DNA of 64,000 nucleotides from Candidatus Cacconaster equi (GCA_018065895.1 JAGHSK010000017.1:1-64000); one strand, 5' to 3'; shown: positions 1 through 10,979, counted from the stretch's first letter. The notes: generated by a model from the sequence alone, not told the origin. A program made the numbers and translations.

Positions 1-165
1 TTCGTAATCCTTACAAAATTATATAAAAAAAAATTTAATTACAATCAGCAACGTTTACATTTGTTAAAAAAAGTAAAGAAGCCCGAAATGTCGTTTCGAA
101 CCGATTCCCCCTCATTTCCGAAAAGAGGGTGATTATTTGATGATTATTCTGAGTTCACATAGCCT

Positions 166-197
166 TTTGTTTTTTTGATAAAAAGTTTTTACCTTTA
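166..197 (+). promoter_or_regulatory. Putative Bacteroidetes-type promoter for the SusC gene (TTTG-N20-TACCTTTA)
   Basis: TTTG at 166-169 and TACCTTTA at 190-197, resembling the TTTG/TAnnTTTG consensus; about 66 nt upstream of the SusC ATG. Confidence 0.5.
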
Positions 198-263
198 TCA
201 AATCTTGTGGCAAAGACACAAAATTCATCAATACTTTTTTATTAACTTTATCTAAACCTTCCT

Positions 264-3200
264 ATGAAGAAACTTTTAGCAATTGCGCTTTTGGTATTGT
301 CATGCAATATCGTTTTTGCGCAAAACAAGGTTACCGGTAAGGTAACATCTTCAGAAGATGGCTCTCCAATCCCATTCGCAAGTGTCGTAATCAAAGGCAC
401 TATGACTGGTGAGGCAACAGATGACAACGGTGCGTTCACACTCACAAACGTACCTGCAAATGCTGTCCTGGAGATTTCATCAATCGGTTTTCTGACCCAG
501 ACCGTCCAAGTGAACGGCAAGTCAGTAATAAACGTAAGCTTGAGCCCTGACTCCGAAGCTCTCGACGAGGTTATGGTAGTAGCTTACGGTACTGTAAAGA
601 AAGGTTCCTATTCGGGATCCGCAGCTGTAGTAAAGCAGGACGCTATCAAAGATGCTCCTGTAGTCAGCTTCGAGCAAGTTCTTGCAGGTAAGGCTCCTGG
701 CGTTCAGGTTGCATCTTATTCAGGTCAGCCTGGTTCCGAAGCGGAGATTTCCATCCGTGGTTTCGGTTCTCTCAATGCCGGCAACCAGCCTCTTTACGTT
801 ATCGATGGCGTTCCTGCAACAAGCGGTGACTACTCTTCAGGTAACATCTCTACAGGTTCAATGAACTTCCTCAACCCTGGCGATATCGAAAGTGTGACAA
901 TCCTCAAGGATGCGGCAGCAGCTTCACTCTACGGCTCACGCGCATCAAACGGTGTCATCCTCATCACGACCAAGAAAGGTAAAATGGGCAAGATCACTAC
1001 CAACTTCAAGGCCAGCGTAGGTATGTCATACTGGGCATACAACAACTATCCTCTCTGTAACGATGCCGAAAACGAGGCAATGCACAGAATGTCGTGGTTG
1101 AACTACGCAAACGAAGAAGGTCCGTCAGAGTGGGAACCATACGGCTCAATCGACAACTATGTCAACGAGATGGTGGAAGAGTACTACCCTAAGAAAGACG
1201 AAAGCAAATACATATATAAAGATTGGGAGGACGTTCTCTTCCGTACAGGTATCAACCAGAACTATGAACTCAGCGTTTCCGGTGGTGGAGAGAAAGCCAG
1301 AGTTTATGCTTCAGTAGCATGGACAGACCAGCAGGGTGTCGTTTCAATCGACTATCTGCGCCGTTTCTCAACAACGGTGAATGCCGAGGCATCTCTTGCC
1401 AAATGGCTCAAAGTCGGTGGAACAGTTCAGTACTCTTGGCAGTACCAGACAGGTCACCAGGATGGTTGGTCTTCAAAGGACAACCCGTTCTTCATCTGGA
1501 AAGTCGTTCTCAACCCAAGATGGCCTTATGCATACAAGGACACGGGAGAGCTCTATCTTAAGGAGTGGAGCCCAAGCTTCTCAACAGTAAACCCTGTCGC
1601 AACTTACGAAAACCAGATCAACGATGCATATCAGAACCGTCTGATGCTTAAGGGATGGGCTGAGGCAACATTCACCGACTGGCTCAAACTCAAAACAACA
1701 GTCAGCGACGACTGGTTGTATGTACGCGACAAGTTCGCATGGACCTACGGACACCCTAACTTCTATGCTTATTCAGATATCGGAGGATATATCGGAAACC
1801 GTCACCGCAACGTTGACCGTCTCGTAACATCAACCGTGCTGAATTTTGACAAGACCTGGGACAAGCACCACGTATCGGCAATGGCCGGCTGGGAATCAGA
1901 GCGTGAAAAATATTTCATGTCAACCATCGGTAAGATTGACTTATCATATATGGGTGCAACTGAATCATACCTTGCCACAGGCTTCGACGGAGGTTACAGT
2001 TACACACGCGACTGCACATTGCTTTCTGCTCTCGGAAGCTTGAGCTATGACTATGCAGCCAAGTACTACATCACAGGCACCTTCCGTCGTGACGGTTCAT
2101 CAAGACTTGCTCCTAAGACACGTTGGGGCAACTTCTGGTCAGTATCAGGATCCTGGAGATTCTCAAATGAGGACTTTATCAAAGCAGACTGGTTAAACGA
2201 CGCCAAGATCCGTGGTTCATACGGTACTTCAGGTACACTTCCTTCAGACTACTTCGGATATATGGCGCTCTATGACTATACTGCTTATGGCCAGGATGGC
2301 GCAAGTTATCCATCAACTCTCGGCAACGAGGAACTTACTTGGGAAAAGAACAAAAACTGGAACGTCGCACTCGACGCTACCCTCTTCGACCGCGTAACCC
2401 TCACAGCTGAATACTACAGCAAGCTCACTACTGACCTTCTTCTTGATGCAAGAATTCCTTCAGTGACAGGTTTCTCTTCAACTCTGAAGAACATCGGATC
2501 AATGTCCAACAAAGGATGGGAGCTTTCAGTAAACGTTGACATCCTCAAGAATGTCAGTGGATGGAACCTTTCCGTCGGAGCCAACTGGAGTACAGTCAAG
2601 AACAAGATCGTTTCCCTCACTGAGGACGGCGCACCTATCATCGACACTCCTTACATCTGGCAGCCAGGCTACAACTTCTACCAGTACTACACGAGAGAAT
2701 ATCTCGGTGTATGCCAGGAAGACGGCTACCTCGGCAACAGCCGCCTGAAAGCAGGTTACCCAATGTATGCCGAAGGTTCTCACTATGTAGCCGGTGAAGT
2801 TGCAGACCAGAAGATCATAATGAAGGACGGCACTGTAATTGAAAAAGGCCAGACAGTTCCAAAGGACACTTACAACTACTTCCCTGAAAACCGTCAGAAT
2901 GCCAGCAATATGATTATCGAAGGCAAAACTGCTATTCCTAAGGGCTTCGGTGGTTTCAACCTCAACCTCGGATGGAAAGGCCTGACCCTCGATATGGCTT
3001 GGTCTTACAAGTACGGACACTATATCTGGGATGATGGCGTAGAGCAGATGGAAAGTGACGGTTACTATTGGTCACACCGCAACATTGCCAAGGACCAGCT
3101 CAATGCATGGACCCCTACCAACACCAACACAGACGTTCCTAAACGTGTTGCCGACAATGGACAGGGCGGATATTACTACTCAAGCAGATACCTGAAGAAA

Positions 3201-3422
3201 GGTGACTTCCTCCGTCTGAAGAACCTCACCCTCTCTTACAACCTGCCTAAGAACTTCGTTCAGAAACTGGCGATGAGCAACGCTCGTATTTATGTAGCAG
3301 GCGCCAACCTCCTCACATTCTCAGGCCTCAACATCGACCCTGAAATCCAGGCCAGTGGCTACTACTACTATGTTACTCCTGCACTCAGAACAGTTACCTT
3401 CGGTATTGACCTGTCATTCTAA
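264..3422 (+). CDS. SusC/RagA-like TonB-linked outer membrane protein
   Basis: Signal peptide, carboxypeptidase-like regulatory domain (VTGKVTSSEDGSPIPFASVVIKG), plug domain (APGVQV..SIRGFGSLNAGNQPLYVIDGVP), C-terminal aromatic beta strand. Confidence 0.95.
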   Translation: MKKLLAIALLVLSCNIVFAQNKVTGKVTSSEDGSPIPFASVVIKGTMTGEATDDNGAFTLTNVPANAVLEISSIGFLTQTVQVNGKSVINVSLSPDSEALDEVMVVAYGTVKKGSYSGSAAVVKQDAIKDAPVVSFEQVLAGKAPGVQVASYSGQPGSEAEISIRGFGSLNAGNQPLYVIDGVPATSGDYSSGNISTGSMNFLNPGDIESVTILKDAAAASLYGSRASNGVILITTKKGKMGKITTNFKASVGMSYWAYNNYPLCNDAENEAMHRMSWLNYANEEGPSEWEPYGSIDNYVNEMVEEYYPKKDESKYIYKDWEDVLFRTGINQNYELSVSGGGEKARVYASVAWTDQQGVVSIDYLRRFSTTVNAEASLAKWLKVGGTVQYSWQYQTGHQDGWSSKDNPFFIWKVVLNPRWPYAYKDTGELYLKEWSPSFSTVNPVATYENQINDAYQNRLMLKGWAEATFTDWLKLKTTVSDDWLYVRDKFAWTYGHPNFYAYSDIGGYIGNRHRNVDRLVTSTVLNFDKTWDKHHVSAMAGWESEREKYFMSTIGKIDLSYMGATESYLATGFDGGYSYTRDCTLLSALGSLSYDYAAKYYITGTFRRDGSSRLAPKTRWGNFWSVSGSWRFSNEDFIKADWLNDAKIRGSYGTSGTLPSDYFGYMALYDYTAYGQDGASYPSTLGNEELTWEKNKNWNVALDATLFDRVTLTAEYYSKLTTDLLLDARIPSVTGFSSTLKNIGSMSNKGWELSVNVDILKNVSGWNLSVGANWSTVKNKIVSLTEDGAPIIDTPYIWQPGYNFYQYYTREYLGVCQEDGYLGNSRLKAGYPMYAEGSHYVAGEVADQKIIMKDGTVIEKGQTVPKDTYNYFPENRQNASNMIIEGKTAIPKGFGGFNLNLGWKGLTLDMAWSYKYGHYIWDDGVEQMESDGYYWSHRNIAKDQLNAWTPTNTNTDVPKRVADNGQGGYYYSSRYLKKGDFLRLKNLTLSYNLPKNFVQKLAMSNARIYVAGANLLTFSGLNIDPEIQASGYYYYVTPALRTVTFGIDLSF

Positions 3423-3434
3423 AAAAACAAGAGT

Positions 3435-4919
3435 ATGAAAAAGTTTATACAATATATCGCAGTTGCAGCACTGGTCCTCATTTCGATCTCTGCATGCAAG
3501 GGCTTTCTTGATCCAATGCCTACGGACTCCGTAGTTGACAAGAACGCTATGGTGACAATGCCGGATGCCAGGGTAGCCTGCAACGGTTTGTACACTCCTC
3601 TCAAGTACTATGGGCTGTACGGTACATATTTCCCATATATGGGCGACCTCAGAGCGGACAATATCTACCCGCGTACAGCTGACGGTACCGGATCTGTTAT
3701 CTACACATGGCAGTATGAATCTTCTCAGAACTCCTACTTCGGCACATTCTGGGAGAGTTACTACAACGTGATCATGCGATGCAACTCATTCATTGAGAAC
3801 ATCAACGTTCTCGAAGTAACTTCAGACAGCGACAAGGAGGAAAAGAATGGCCTCACAGGTGAGGCATACGCTGTAAGAGCTCTCTGCTACTTTGACCTTG
3901 CACGTCTTTACGGCCAGCCATATACCTATGATAAAGGAGCTTCTCTCGGAGCTGTTATCCTCAAGGAAAGAATTTTCCCTACAGAGGCAGCAGAGGCAAG
4001 CCGCAGCACAGTTGCAGATACGTATGCACTCGTTCTGAGCGATCTTGACAGCGCTCTCGCAAAACTTCCTGAAAGCAAGAAACTCGGTCACTTCAACTAT
4101 TGGGCAGCAAAACTGCTCCAGGCTCGTGTTTTCCTTTATATGGGCCAGTGGGACAAAGCATATGCTGCAGCTGAAGAAGTAATCAACAGTTCTCCATATG
4201 AACTGGTTGATCCAGACGAGTATCTGAGCTACTGGGGAGAAGAAGGCAACGATGAATCTGTTCTGGAACTCCTTGTATCAGTTCAAGGCGATATCGACGA
4301 GGATGGCGGTTTCTACACCATGTACCACAATCTTTGGTTCGATGACGCAAATGCCGGCGCAAGCCTTATCCCTACCCTCAAATGGAGAAGCCTCTTCTTC
4401 GACACTCCTAATGACGTACGTGCCGAGATGATTGCTTATGACGATCCTGAGACGGGTGCAAAGGGTACAGGTGAATTCTGGCTCCGCAAGTTCATCGGTA
4501 ACAAAGATCAGGGATATACTTTCCGTCGTAACAATCCACGCGTCCTGAGAATGTCCGAAGCTTTCCTCATTGCCGCTGAAGCAGGCCTTGAGGCCAACAA
4601 GTCAGAAGCTCTCGCATATTTCAACGAATTCTGTGAAAGCCGTTATTACGACTATGTTGACGCAACTACTCTCACCCTTGACATGATTCAGACTGAACGT
4701 CAGAAAGAGTTTATCGGTGAAGGACACCGCTTCTTCGACGTAATGCGCCGCGGAGGCTCGTTCACCAGCGACAAGACTATTGACCCTCACGATTTCAGAG
4801 GCGGTTCACAATATCAGAACTCACTTAAGGTCGGCGATGCAAAAGTTGCCCTCCCTATCTCATCTGATGAAATCGCAACATATCCAAAGCTCCAGCAGAA
4901 CCCTGGATACAAGAACTAA
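3435..4919 (+). CDS. SusD/RagB-like starch-binding outer membrane lipoprotein
   Basis: Lipobox (ISISAC), SusD-like TPR and C-terminal RQKEFIGEGHRFFDVMRRG motif; directly downstream of SusC. Confidence 0.95.
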   Translation: MKKFIQYIAVAALVLISISACKGFLDPMPTDSVVDKNAMVTMPDARVACNGLYTPLKYYGLYGTYFPYMGDLRADNIYPRTADGTGSVIYTWQYESSQNSYFGTFWESYYNVIMRCNSFIENINVLEVTSDSDKEEKNGLTGEAYAVRALCYFDLARLYGQPYTYDKGASLGAVILKERIFPTEAAEASRSTVADTYALVLSDLDSALAKLPESKKLGHFNYWAAKLLQARVFLYMGQWDKAYAAAEEVINSSPYELVDPDEYLSYWGEEGNDESVLELLVSVQGDIDEDGGFYTMYHNLWFDDANAGASLIPTLKWRSLFFDTPNDVRAEMIAYDDPETGAKGTGEFWLRKFIGNKDQGYTFRRNNPRVLRMSEAFLIAAEAGLEANKSEALAYFNEFCESRYYDYVDATTLTLDMIQTERQKEFIGEGHRFFDVMRRGGSFTSDKTIDPHDFRGGSQYQNSLKVGDAKVALPISSDEIATYPKLQQNPGYKN

Positions 4920-4937
4920 TCTGAAATTTCAAACGTT

Positions 4938-4971
4938 AAAAAAGGTTGTCAGCTGCTGACAACCTTTTTTT
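4938..4971. terminator. Bidirectional intrinsic terminator between susD and the OstA-like gene
   Basis: Near-perfect palindrome AAAAAAGGTTGTCAGCTGCTGACAACCTTTTTT; the OstA-like stop codon lies inside the hairpin. Confidence 0.85.
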
Positions 4972-7258
4972 CTTTTGCGGCCCTTCTCGCCTCCCGCCGT
5001 TCTTTCCTGGCCTTCTGCCTTGCCTGTCGACGGGCCTGACGTTCCTCTTTCCGCAAGGCCCTCTTCTGGGCACGTTCAATCTTTCTCTTCTCCCTAGGCG
5101 AAAGTTTCTCCGACGATTCTGTGTCAGTCTTTATCTTTTCAATCTTCAAGGTATCAGAGGCTACCGTAGTATCCTTGACAGGTACCTGATTTGCCAACGA
5201 ATCCTCAAAAATCTCCATTCTTCTGCGGGCTTCTTTGAGAGAATCGCTGACGCGCTTTCTTTCCAATCTCGCCAGGCGCTGCGCTTCAATCGAATCAAGC
5301 ACCCCTTTCATGTAATTATCGAAATAAAGATTAGTCTCATCATACATAGGGGCAGCGACACGTGCATATTTCTCCCTTTGCGAAATATTAGGCCTGATAT
5401 GTGTGATTTCCGCCGAGGAGACAGGGCGTTCTTCACCACGCCATACGAAATCCTTGAGCCTGTGCTTCTCGGCTTCAAGTTCAAGAATCGGGTAAGCGTC
5501 ACTCTTGACTGTCTCCATATAAAGAATGCGTTGCGCGTTGCCGTCCTTCACCAATGCAGTCATGGATTTGGCCTCCTTGAGGTTGACGGTGGTGAGAGAT
5601 CCCTTTTCATCAAGATAGAACAAGGCATTCACTCCACCCAGAGCATCAAAACGATATAATTGGTTATCGTGGAAATACCCCATCATTTCCGTACTCTTGA
5701 TCTGATTGAAGTGGACTGAATCCTCCTGCGAAATAATCCAGGAATCAGTCACCATACTTGACCTGTCCAAACCGCCATTCCTTATCAGGATATTCATTGT
5801 TTCCGCAGTGAGCTGGTTCTTCACCTCATTCCACATTATCGGAGTTCCATACATCCTGGCTATCGAGTCAAGTGAGGAAAATATCACCGTATCACAGCGG
5901 GCCTGGATGTCGGACCTGTATGCCTTTACATTGTGATAGGCATATAACATACGGATATGGGTGGTATCAATCACTGCCGAGGAAGAATCCTGAACCGCAC
6001 CAACGGAGTCTATCGCCGTTCTTACCGAATCCGCCGCAGCAAGCATAGAAGAGTCAGGCATTGCAAGCAGGGAGTCCGGAACCGGCGCTACAGTGGAGTC
6101 ACGTTTGGCCATCTTTCCTTTAGGCGGGACTGTTGGAGGCAGCTTGCCGGCATCCCGCATTTTTTCCGTCTTTTTCTTCTCTCGTTCAGCCGCCAGTTCC
6201 TCTCTCTTTTTCTTCAAGGTATCGTATGTGATATCCTCATATCTCTGTTTGGATGCCGCTATCTCTTCTGCCGGTATATCATTCTTGCGCAAGGCAAACG
6301 TAACAAGTGTATCAGCCCCGAAATAGAGGGTGTCCACAACTTTGTTCTCATTTTCCCCACAGAAGATTATTGCAGGTTCCTCCGTCATCGTAACCACCCC
6401 GTCAACGGTATCCCTCTCATATCGTATATGATTGGCAGTATAATACGCCTTATGTGTGGTATCCAGTATCTGGGAATTGCGGTACATGTTGATTTCACCG
6501 CTTTTCTGGTCGTAATTCACGTCATCGCTCCATGCTTCGTACGACGGATCATTCATATAGACGCGATTGCTGAAGTGTACCTCTTTGCCATTGCGGTCAT
6601 ACCATCCGTCATCAGCATAGAGAAAACCGTCATCCTTCCACATGTTTGTGGCCTCTCCGAATCTGGCGACCTGGGAATCAGTATTGTAAATCAATTTTGT
6701 GGTAAGGATTCTGATAGAATCCATATACATCTCCACATCATGCTCAAAGACAAAGGTATTGTCATTTGTAGTATAGGTGCCGTCGCGGCTTTCAATGACA
6801 TTCCCCTCAGAGTCCTTCATTGAACCGCCACGATGGAAAAAACCCACACTGTCCTTGGTGTTGTAGTCCAATTGCATCGTCCGGAGCACATGCCCGTCCT
6901 TATCGATCAGTTCAACGACCCCGCCATTGAAATGGGCCATATTTTCCTCAATGTCATAGCGCAGCTGCTCACTCTTGAGCATTGTATTGTCCTGGACTAT
7001 TCTGACATTGCCATATGCGTCAATACACTTCCAATCGATATTCCAGGAAGCGGAATCACAATACAGATGCGCATTGTTATGCAGAAATTCCGCATTACCC
7101 CAAACCCGCCTGTAATTGAGACCATACTCAAAAACCTGCTGCGCCTGGTCAGCATAAACGAGCCGGATAAGACTGTCGCGTCCGGCTTCCTGAGCATTTG
7201 CCGCAAAGGAAGAGAGCAGGAGCAAAACTCCGACAAATATTCCGAACCGGAGTCTCAT
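4949..7258 (-). CDS. OstA/LptA-like organic solvent tolerance domain protein with Lys/Arg-rich C-terminal tail
   Basis: Signal peptide and repeated OstA-type beta motifs (ENMAHFNGGVVELIDKDG, YNTDSQVARFGEATN); adjacent SurA-like genes. Confidence 0.8.
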   Translation of the reverse strand: MRLRFGIFVGVLLLLSSFAANAQEAGRDSLIRLVYADQAQQVFEYGLNYRRVWGNAEFLHNNAHLYCDSASWNIDWKCIDAYGNVRIVQDNTMLKSEQLRYDIEENMAHFNGGVVELIDKDGHVLRTMQLDYNTKDSVGFFHRGGSMKDSEGNVIESRDGTYTTNDNTFVFEHDVEMYMDSIRILTTKLIYNTDSQVARFGEATNMWKDDGFLYADDGWYDRNGKEVHFSNRVYMNDPSYEAWSDDVNYDQKSGEINMYRNSQILDTTHKAYYTANHIRYERDTVDGVVTMTEEPAIIFCGENENKVVDTLYFGADTLVTFALRKNDIPAEEIAASKQRYEDITYDTLKKKREELAAEREKKKTEKMRDAGKLPPTVPPKGKMAKRDSTVAPVPDSLLAMPDSSMLAAADSVRTAIDSVGAVQDSSSAVIDTTHIRMLYAYHNVKAYRSDIQARCDTVIFSSLDSIARMYGTPIMWNEVKNQLTAETMNILIRNGGLDRSSMVTDSWIISQEDSVHFNQIKSTEMMGYFHDNQLYRFDALGGVNALFYLDEKGSLTTVNLKEAKSMTALVKDGNAQRILYMETVKSDAYPILELEAEKHRLKDFVWRGEERPVSSAEITHIRPNISQREKYARVAAPMYDETNLYFDNYMKGVLDSIEAQRLARLERKRVSDSLKEARRRMEIFEDSLANQVPVKDTTVASDTLKIEKIKTDTESSEKLSPREKRKIERAQKRALRKEERQARRQARQKARKERREARRAAKEKKVVSS

Positions 7259-7261
7259 CTG

Positions 7262-8629
7262 CTATTTGACCCAGCCCTCACGTGTGAATGGACACCCTCT
7301 GAACATGGGATCTATGACGATATAAGTGGATTTCTGTTTCTGCGTAATGAACTTTTCCACAGCCGCTTCAGAATTTATGCGGTTGACTTCATCCTGCAGC
7401 GTACTGTAGTCCTCCTTGAAATTGGCCGTATGGGAAGGAATCAACTTCTCAAGATTGATGATTTTATATATGGTGTTGCCATTTCTTCCCTCATTGTCAA
7501 GCGACTCAAAAGGTTCTGAAATGTCTCCCACACTCATATCCTTCAGGGCATTGTAATCCGCAGGCTTAAGCTGGTCCTTTTCGAAATATGAAGAACCTGT
7601 GTACTCATCTGCAAGAAGTCCACCGTTGACCAAAGTCTTGATATCCTCTGAATACTTCCGGGCGGCATCAAAGAAAGAAATGCTGTCGGAGAGTATTTCG
7701 GTACGGATGGAGTCCAGTTTGGCGAATGCCTTCAACCTGACTTCCGAGGGATATTTCGGTTTGATGAGGATGTGCCTTGCATTGAACATGTCACCTTTCC
7801 GCTCAATCATCTGAATGATATGGAAGCCGTCAGGTGTCTCGACAACCTGTGAAACCTGCCCGGCCTTCAGGGCCATTGCCGCATCGGAGAAAACAGGCCA
7901 GTATATGGACCTTGGATTCATTCCGAGTTCACCGCCTTTTGCAACGCTGCCCGGGTCTTCAGAATAGAGACGGGCCAAAGTGGAAAATTTCTCACCGTTT
8001 AACACACGCTCACGGAGCGAAATAAGCTTCTCCTTAACGGCCAGTTGAGCGGCCTTCTTGTCAGGATAGAGTCCTATCTGACGGATACGATACTTCGTGC
8101 TGACAACAGGAAGGTCTTCTTCCGGAGTCTCTTTTGCAAATTTCTCAATTTCACGTGGTGTAAGTTTAGGAATATCCTGCGAAACCTTCTGCTGCATCTG
8201 CTGGATCAGGGATTGTTCCTCGAGTTGTTCCTTCCACTCCTGACGCAGTTTATAAATAGGTTTTCCGAAGTATTCCTCAACCTTCTCTTCTCCGCCAAGG
8301 AACTGAACAGTCTCCAGCATTCTGCTTTCCAATGCCGCATCGACGTTGGCTTCGGACACGCTCAAGGAATCCAGCTTGGCCTGAACAAGGAAAAGCTTGG
8401 CCACCATCAGGCCCTCAAGAATCTCACATCTCGCATTCCTGTCGACGCTCATTCCCCTGGCAGCCATCATCTGAGCCTCCGATTCAAGCTGTGAAAGCAT
8501 TATCACGTCATTGCCCACAAGCGCCACCGACTTGTCAACAAGTCCACCCTGATACTTCTGGGCAAAAAGACTGACTGCCGGAAAAAACAAACAAAAAGTC
8601 AAAAATGCCGCAAGAATCTTCTTATTCAT
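7262..8629 (-). CDS. SurA-like periplasmic peptidylprolyl isomerase with two parvulin domains
   Basis: Signal peptide; parvulin motifs (FSTLARLYSEDPGSVAKGGELGMNPR, ARHILIKPK). Confidence 0.88.
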   Translation of the reverse strand: MNKKILAAFLTFCLFFPAVSLFAQKYQGGLVDKSVALVGNDVIMLSQLESEAQMMAARGMSVDRNARCEILEGLMVAKLFLVQAKLDSLSVSEANVDAALESRMLETVQFLGGEEKVEEYFGKPIYKLRQEWKEQLEEQSLIQQMQQKVSQDIPKLTPREIEKFAKETPEEDLPVVSTKYRIRQIGLYPDKKAAQLAVKEKLISLRERVLNGEKFSTLARLYSEDPGSVAKGGELGMNPRSIYWPVFSDAAMALKAGQVSQVVETPDGFHIIQMIERKGDMFNARHILIKPKYPSEVRLKAFAKLDSIRTEILSDSISFFDAARKYSEDIKTLVNGGLLADEYTGSSYFEKDQLKPADYNALKDMSVGDISEPFESLDNEGRNGNTIYKIINLEKLIPSHTANFKEDYSTLQDEVNRINSEAAVEKFITQKQKSTYIVIDPMFRGCPFTREGWVK

Positions 8630-9479
8630 CGTATTCGTAGATTTTTAAAGTTTTGTTCACGAGAGCATCTTCCAGCAATTCCTGTTCCATTTTTGCCAGA
8701 AGGTCCTGTTTCCGCTTATTTATTATTGTCTCTTTTATATTGTCCCAGTTATATTCCACTGGCGACAATTCGTCAGGAGCCACATATTCCGTCACGAAAA
8801 CAAGGTATGACGTCGTCTCGTCTTTTTTTTCAAATAATGATTTATGAGCAATCTCACTCTCGCAAGTCAGAAGATCCTCATCAATCTCCTTTGCAAGAGT
8901 TGAAACCGGAATCCACTTCCCTCCGAAATCCGTATAGCGTTCCGCTGAATCATAACATATCTTCTCCAACCGTGAGACATCATCCTTCTCCACTGCATCG
9001 AAATCGCCCAATATCATCTCATAATACGGAGACTTCGGGGAAACTCTGGCAACGCGCGCCTTTACGATGGAATAAGGGAAGACATAATTCGCAGAATGAT
9101 CCTGATAATACTTTCCTATCTCAGCATCGGTGACCACAGTATCGAGATTTGCTTCGATATAAGCTTTCTCATACCTGAAACCCAGAAGATTGCGACGGTA
9201 ATCTTCAATCTGGGCGTCTACGTTTCTGTCGGACTTTGAAAGTTCTTTCCCAGCCTTGAGCAACATCAGCTTGCTCATTGCCCAAGTGTCCACATACCTG
9301 CGGACCATCTTCGCACTGTCCTCCGATGAAACGTTTTCCGGAAGAAGTTTCACCACATCGCTCTCATATAGGACGTCCCTGCCGATTGCCGCCACCTTCC
9401 TGTCGCCATAATGGTTCAGGAAAGAACTGCAGGATGATACGAGCATAATTGCCGCAATCAGGGGAACGATTCTTTTCAT
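8622..9479 (-). CDS. SurA/PrsA-like lipoprotein (peptidylprolyl isomerase family, divergent)
   Basis: Lipobox (LVSSCSS), SurA N-like helical region; overlaps the downstream PPIase gene. Confidence 0.65.
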   Translation of the reverse strand: MKRIVPLIAAIMLVSSCSSFLNHYGDRKVAAIGRDVLYESDVVKLLPENVSSEDSAKMVRRYVDTWAMSKLMLLKAGKELSKSDRNVDAQIEDYRRNLLGFRYEKAYIEANLDTVVTDAEIGKYYQDHSANYVFPYSIVKARVARVSPKSPYYEMILGDFDAVEKDDVSRLEKICYDSAERYTDFGGKWIPVSTLAKEIDEDLLTCESEIAHKSLFEKKDETTSYLVFVTEYVAPDELSPVEYNWDNIKETIINKRKQDLLAKMEQELLEDALVNKTLKIYEYDE

Positions 9480-10942
9480 CAGCGCGTATAGTTAGGTGCC
9501 TCTCTGGTGATTGTCACGTCGTGAGGATGGCTCTCCACCATTCCGGCTGAAGTAATCTTGACGAACTTGGCCTCTTTGAGCACATCCAGATTCTTTGCTC
9601 CGCAATATCCCATACCAGCGCGAAGTCCACCGACCAATTGATAGATAACCTCCGCCAAAGTACCCTTGTATGGCACTTGCGCCACAATTCCCTCAGGGAC
9701 AAGTTTCTTGATATCTTCTTCCATATCCTGGAAATAGCGGTCTTTTGAGCCTTTCTGCATAGCTTCAAGAGAGCCCATTCCACGGTATGACTTGAATTTT
9801 CGGCCATTGAGGATGATAGCCTCTCCCGGGGCCTCTTCCACTCCGGCGAACAGGGAACCTGCCATTATTGTGCTTGCACCAGCCGCCAAAGCTTTGACAA
9901 TATCTCCTGAATAGCGGATTCCACCATCTGCAATTACAGGAATTCCACTGCCTTTAAGCGCATCAGCAACATTCATGACTGCAGTGAGTTGAGGGACACC
10001 GATACCAGCAATGATTCTGGTAGTGCAGATCGATCCCGGGCCGATGCCTACTTTGACGCCGTCAACTCCGCACTCCTTAAGGGCGAGAGCCGCCTCTGCC
10101 GTAGCTATGTTCCCGGCAACTATCTGAAGATCCGGAAAGGCCTTGCGTATTTTCTTGATTGTTTCGAGTACGAATACGGAATGTCCGTGAGCGGTATCGA
10201 GAACAACTGCGTCCGTATGCACGCTTACAAGTTTTTCCACATCCTGCAGGCTGTGAGAATTGATGCCCACTGCCGCCGCCGTGAGAAGGCGTCCCATAGA
10301 ATCCTTGCTTGCCGACGGATTGTCCTTTATCTTGTTGATGTCACGGAATGTGATGAGCCCGACAAGCTTGTTGTCCGCATCAACGACAGGAAGCTTCTCA
10401 ATACGATGCTTTCTCAGCACCTCCGTAGCCTGAGGTATGGAAGTGTTCGGAGAGACGGTGATGAGATTCTCGGATGTCATCACAGATTTTATCGGTGTCG
10501 CCGCATTGTCCTGGAATCTCAGGTCACGGTTCGTAACAATACCGATGAGATGTCCCCCTCCGTCAACTACAGGAATTCCACCTATGTGGTTCTCATGCAT
10601 AAGTTTCAAAGCATCACCGACTGTAGCCCCGACAGAGATTGTAACAGGATCATATATCATTCCGTTCTCTGCTCTCTTCACTTTACGAACCTGCTCCATC
10701 TGCATGTCAATAGGCATATTCTTGTGAATAACACCTATTCCGCCTGCTCTGGCCATCGCAATTGCCATATTGGCATCCGTAACAGTATCCATAGCGGCGG
10801 ATACGATCGGAACATGAAGAGGAATCTCACGGGTGAATCTGGTGCATACGTCCACATCGCGCGGGAGAACCTCACTGCGGGCAGGGATAAGGAGGACATC
10901 ATCGTATGTCAATCCTTCCATTACAATCTTGTCAGTGTTCAT
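9479..10942 (-). CDS. guaB: Inosine-5'-monophosphate dehydrogenase
   Basis: Two CBS domains, [20 protein letters not shown] catalytic loop, [11 protein letters not shown]. Start placed at internal ATG 10942 ([18 protein letters not shown]) rather than the ORF-track ATG 10969, which lies within the putative -7 element. Confidence 0.97.
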   Translation of the reverse strand: MNTDKIVMEGLTYDDVLLIPARSEVLPRDVDVCTRFTREIPLHVPIVSAAMDTVTDANMAIAMARAGGIGVIHKNMPIDMQMEQVRKVKRAENGMIYDPVTISVGATVGDALKLMHENHIGGIPVVDGGGHLIGIVTNRDLRFQDNAATPIKSVMTSENLITVSPNTSIPQATEVLRKHRIEKLPVVDADNKLVGLITFRDINKIKDNPSASKDSMGRLLTAAAVGINSHSLQDVEKLVSVHTDAVVLDTAHGHSVFVLETIKKIRKAFPDLQIVAGNIATAEAALALKECGVDGVKVGIGPGSICTTRIIAGIGVPQLTAVMNVADALKGSGIPVIADGGIRYSGDIVKALAAGASTIMAGSLFAGVEEAPGEAIILNGRKFKSYRGMGSLEAMQKGSKDRYFQDMEEDIKKLVPEGIVAQVPYKGTLAEVIYQLVGGLRAGMGYCGAKNLDVLKEAKFVKITSAGMVESHPHDVTITREAPNYTR

Positions 10943-10966
10943 TTTCTCTAAATTAGATATATTTTG

Positions 10967-10974
10967 CAAATATA
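10967..10974 (-). promoter_or_regulatory. Putative -7 element (TATATTTG) for guaB
   Basis: TAnnTTTG match directly after the T-tract of the upstream terminator. Confidence 0.5.
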
Positions 10975-10979
10975 TAAAA

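Noticed and set aside
100-135. CCCCTC..GAGGG hairpin upstream of SusC
   Set aside because: Short stem without a T-tract; cannot be assigned without the upstream gene.
5957-6823. 288-aa + strand ORF antisense to the OstA-like gene
   Set aside because: Shadow ORF; composition and sequence lack any family signature and the opposite frame is a clear gene.
8622-9479. Second SurA-like protein as a new lipoprotein chaperone family
   Set aside because: Consistent with ordinary paralogous PPIase lipoproteins adjacent to SurA in Bacteroidetes; no distinctive feature seen.
9989-10951. 320-aa + strand ORF antisense to guaB
   Set aside because: Mirror frame of a highly conserved gene; no plausible domain.
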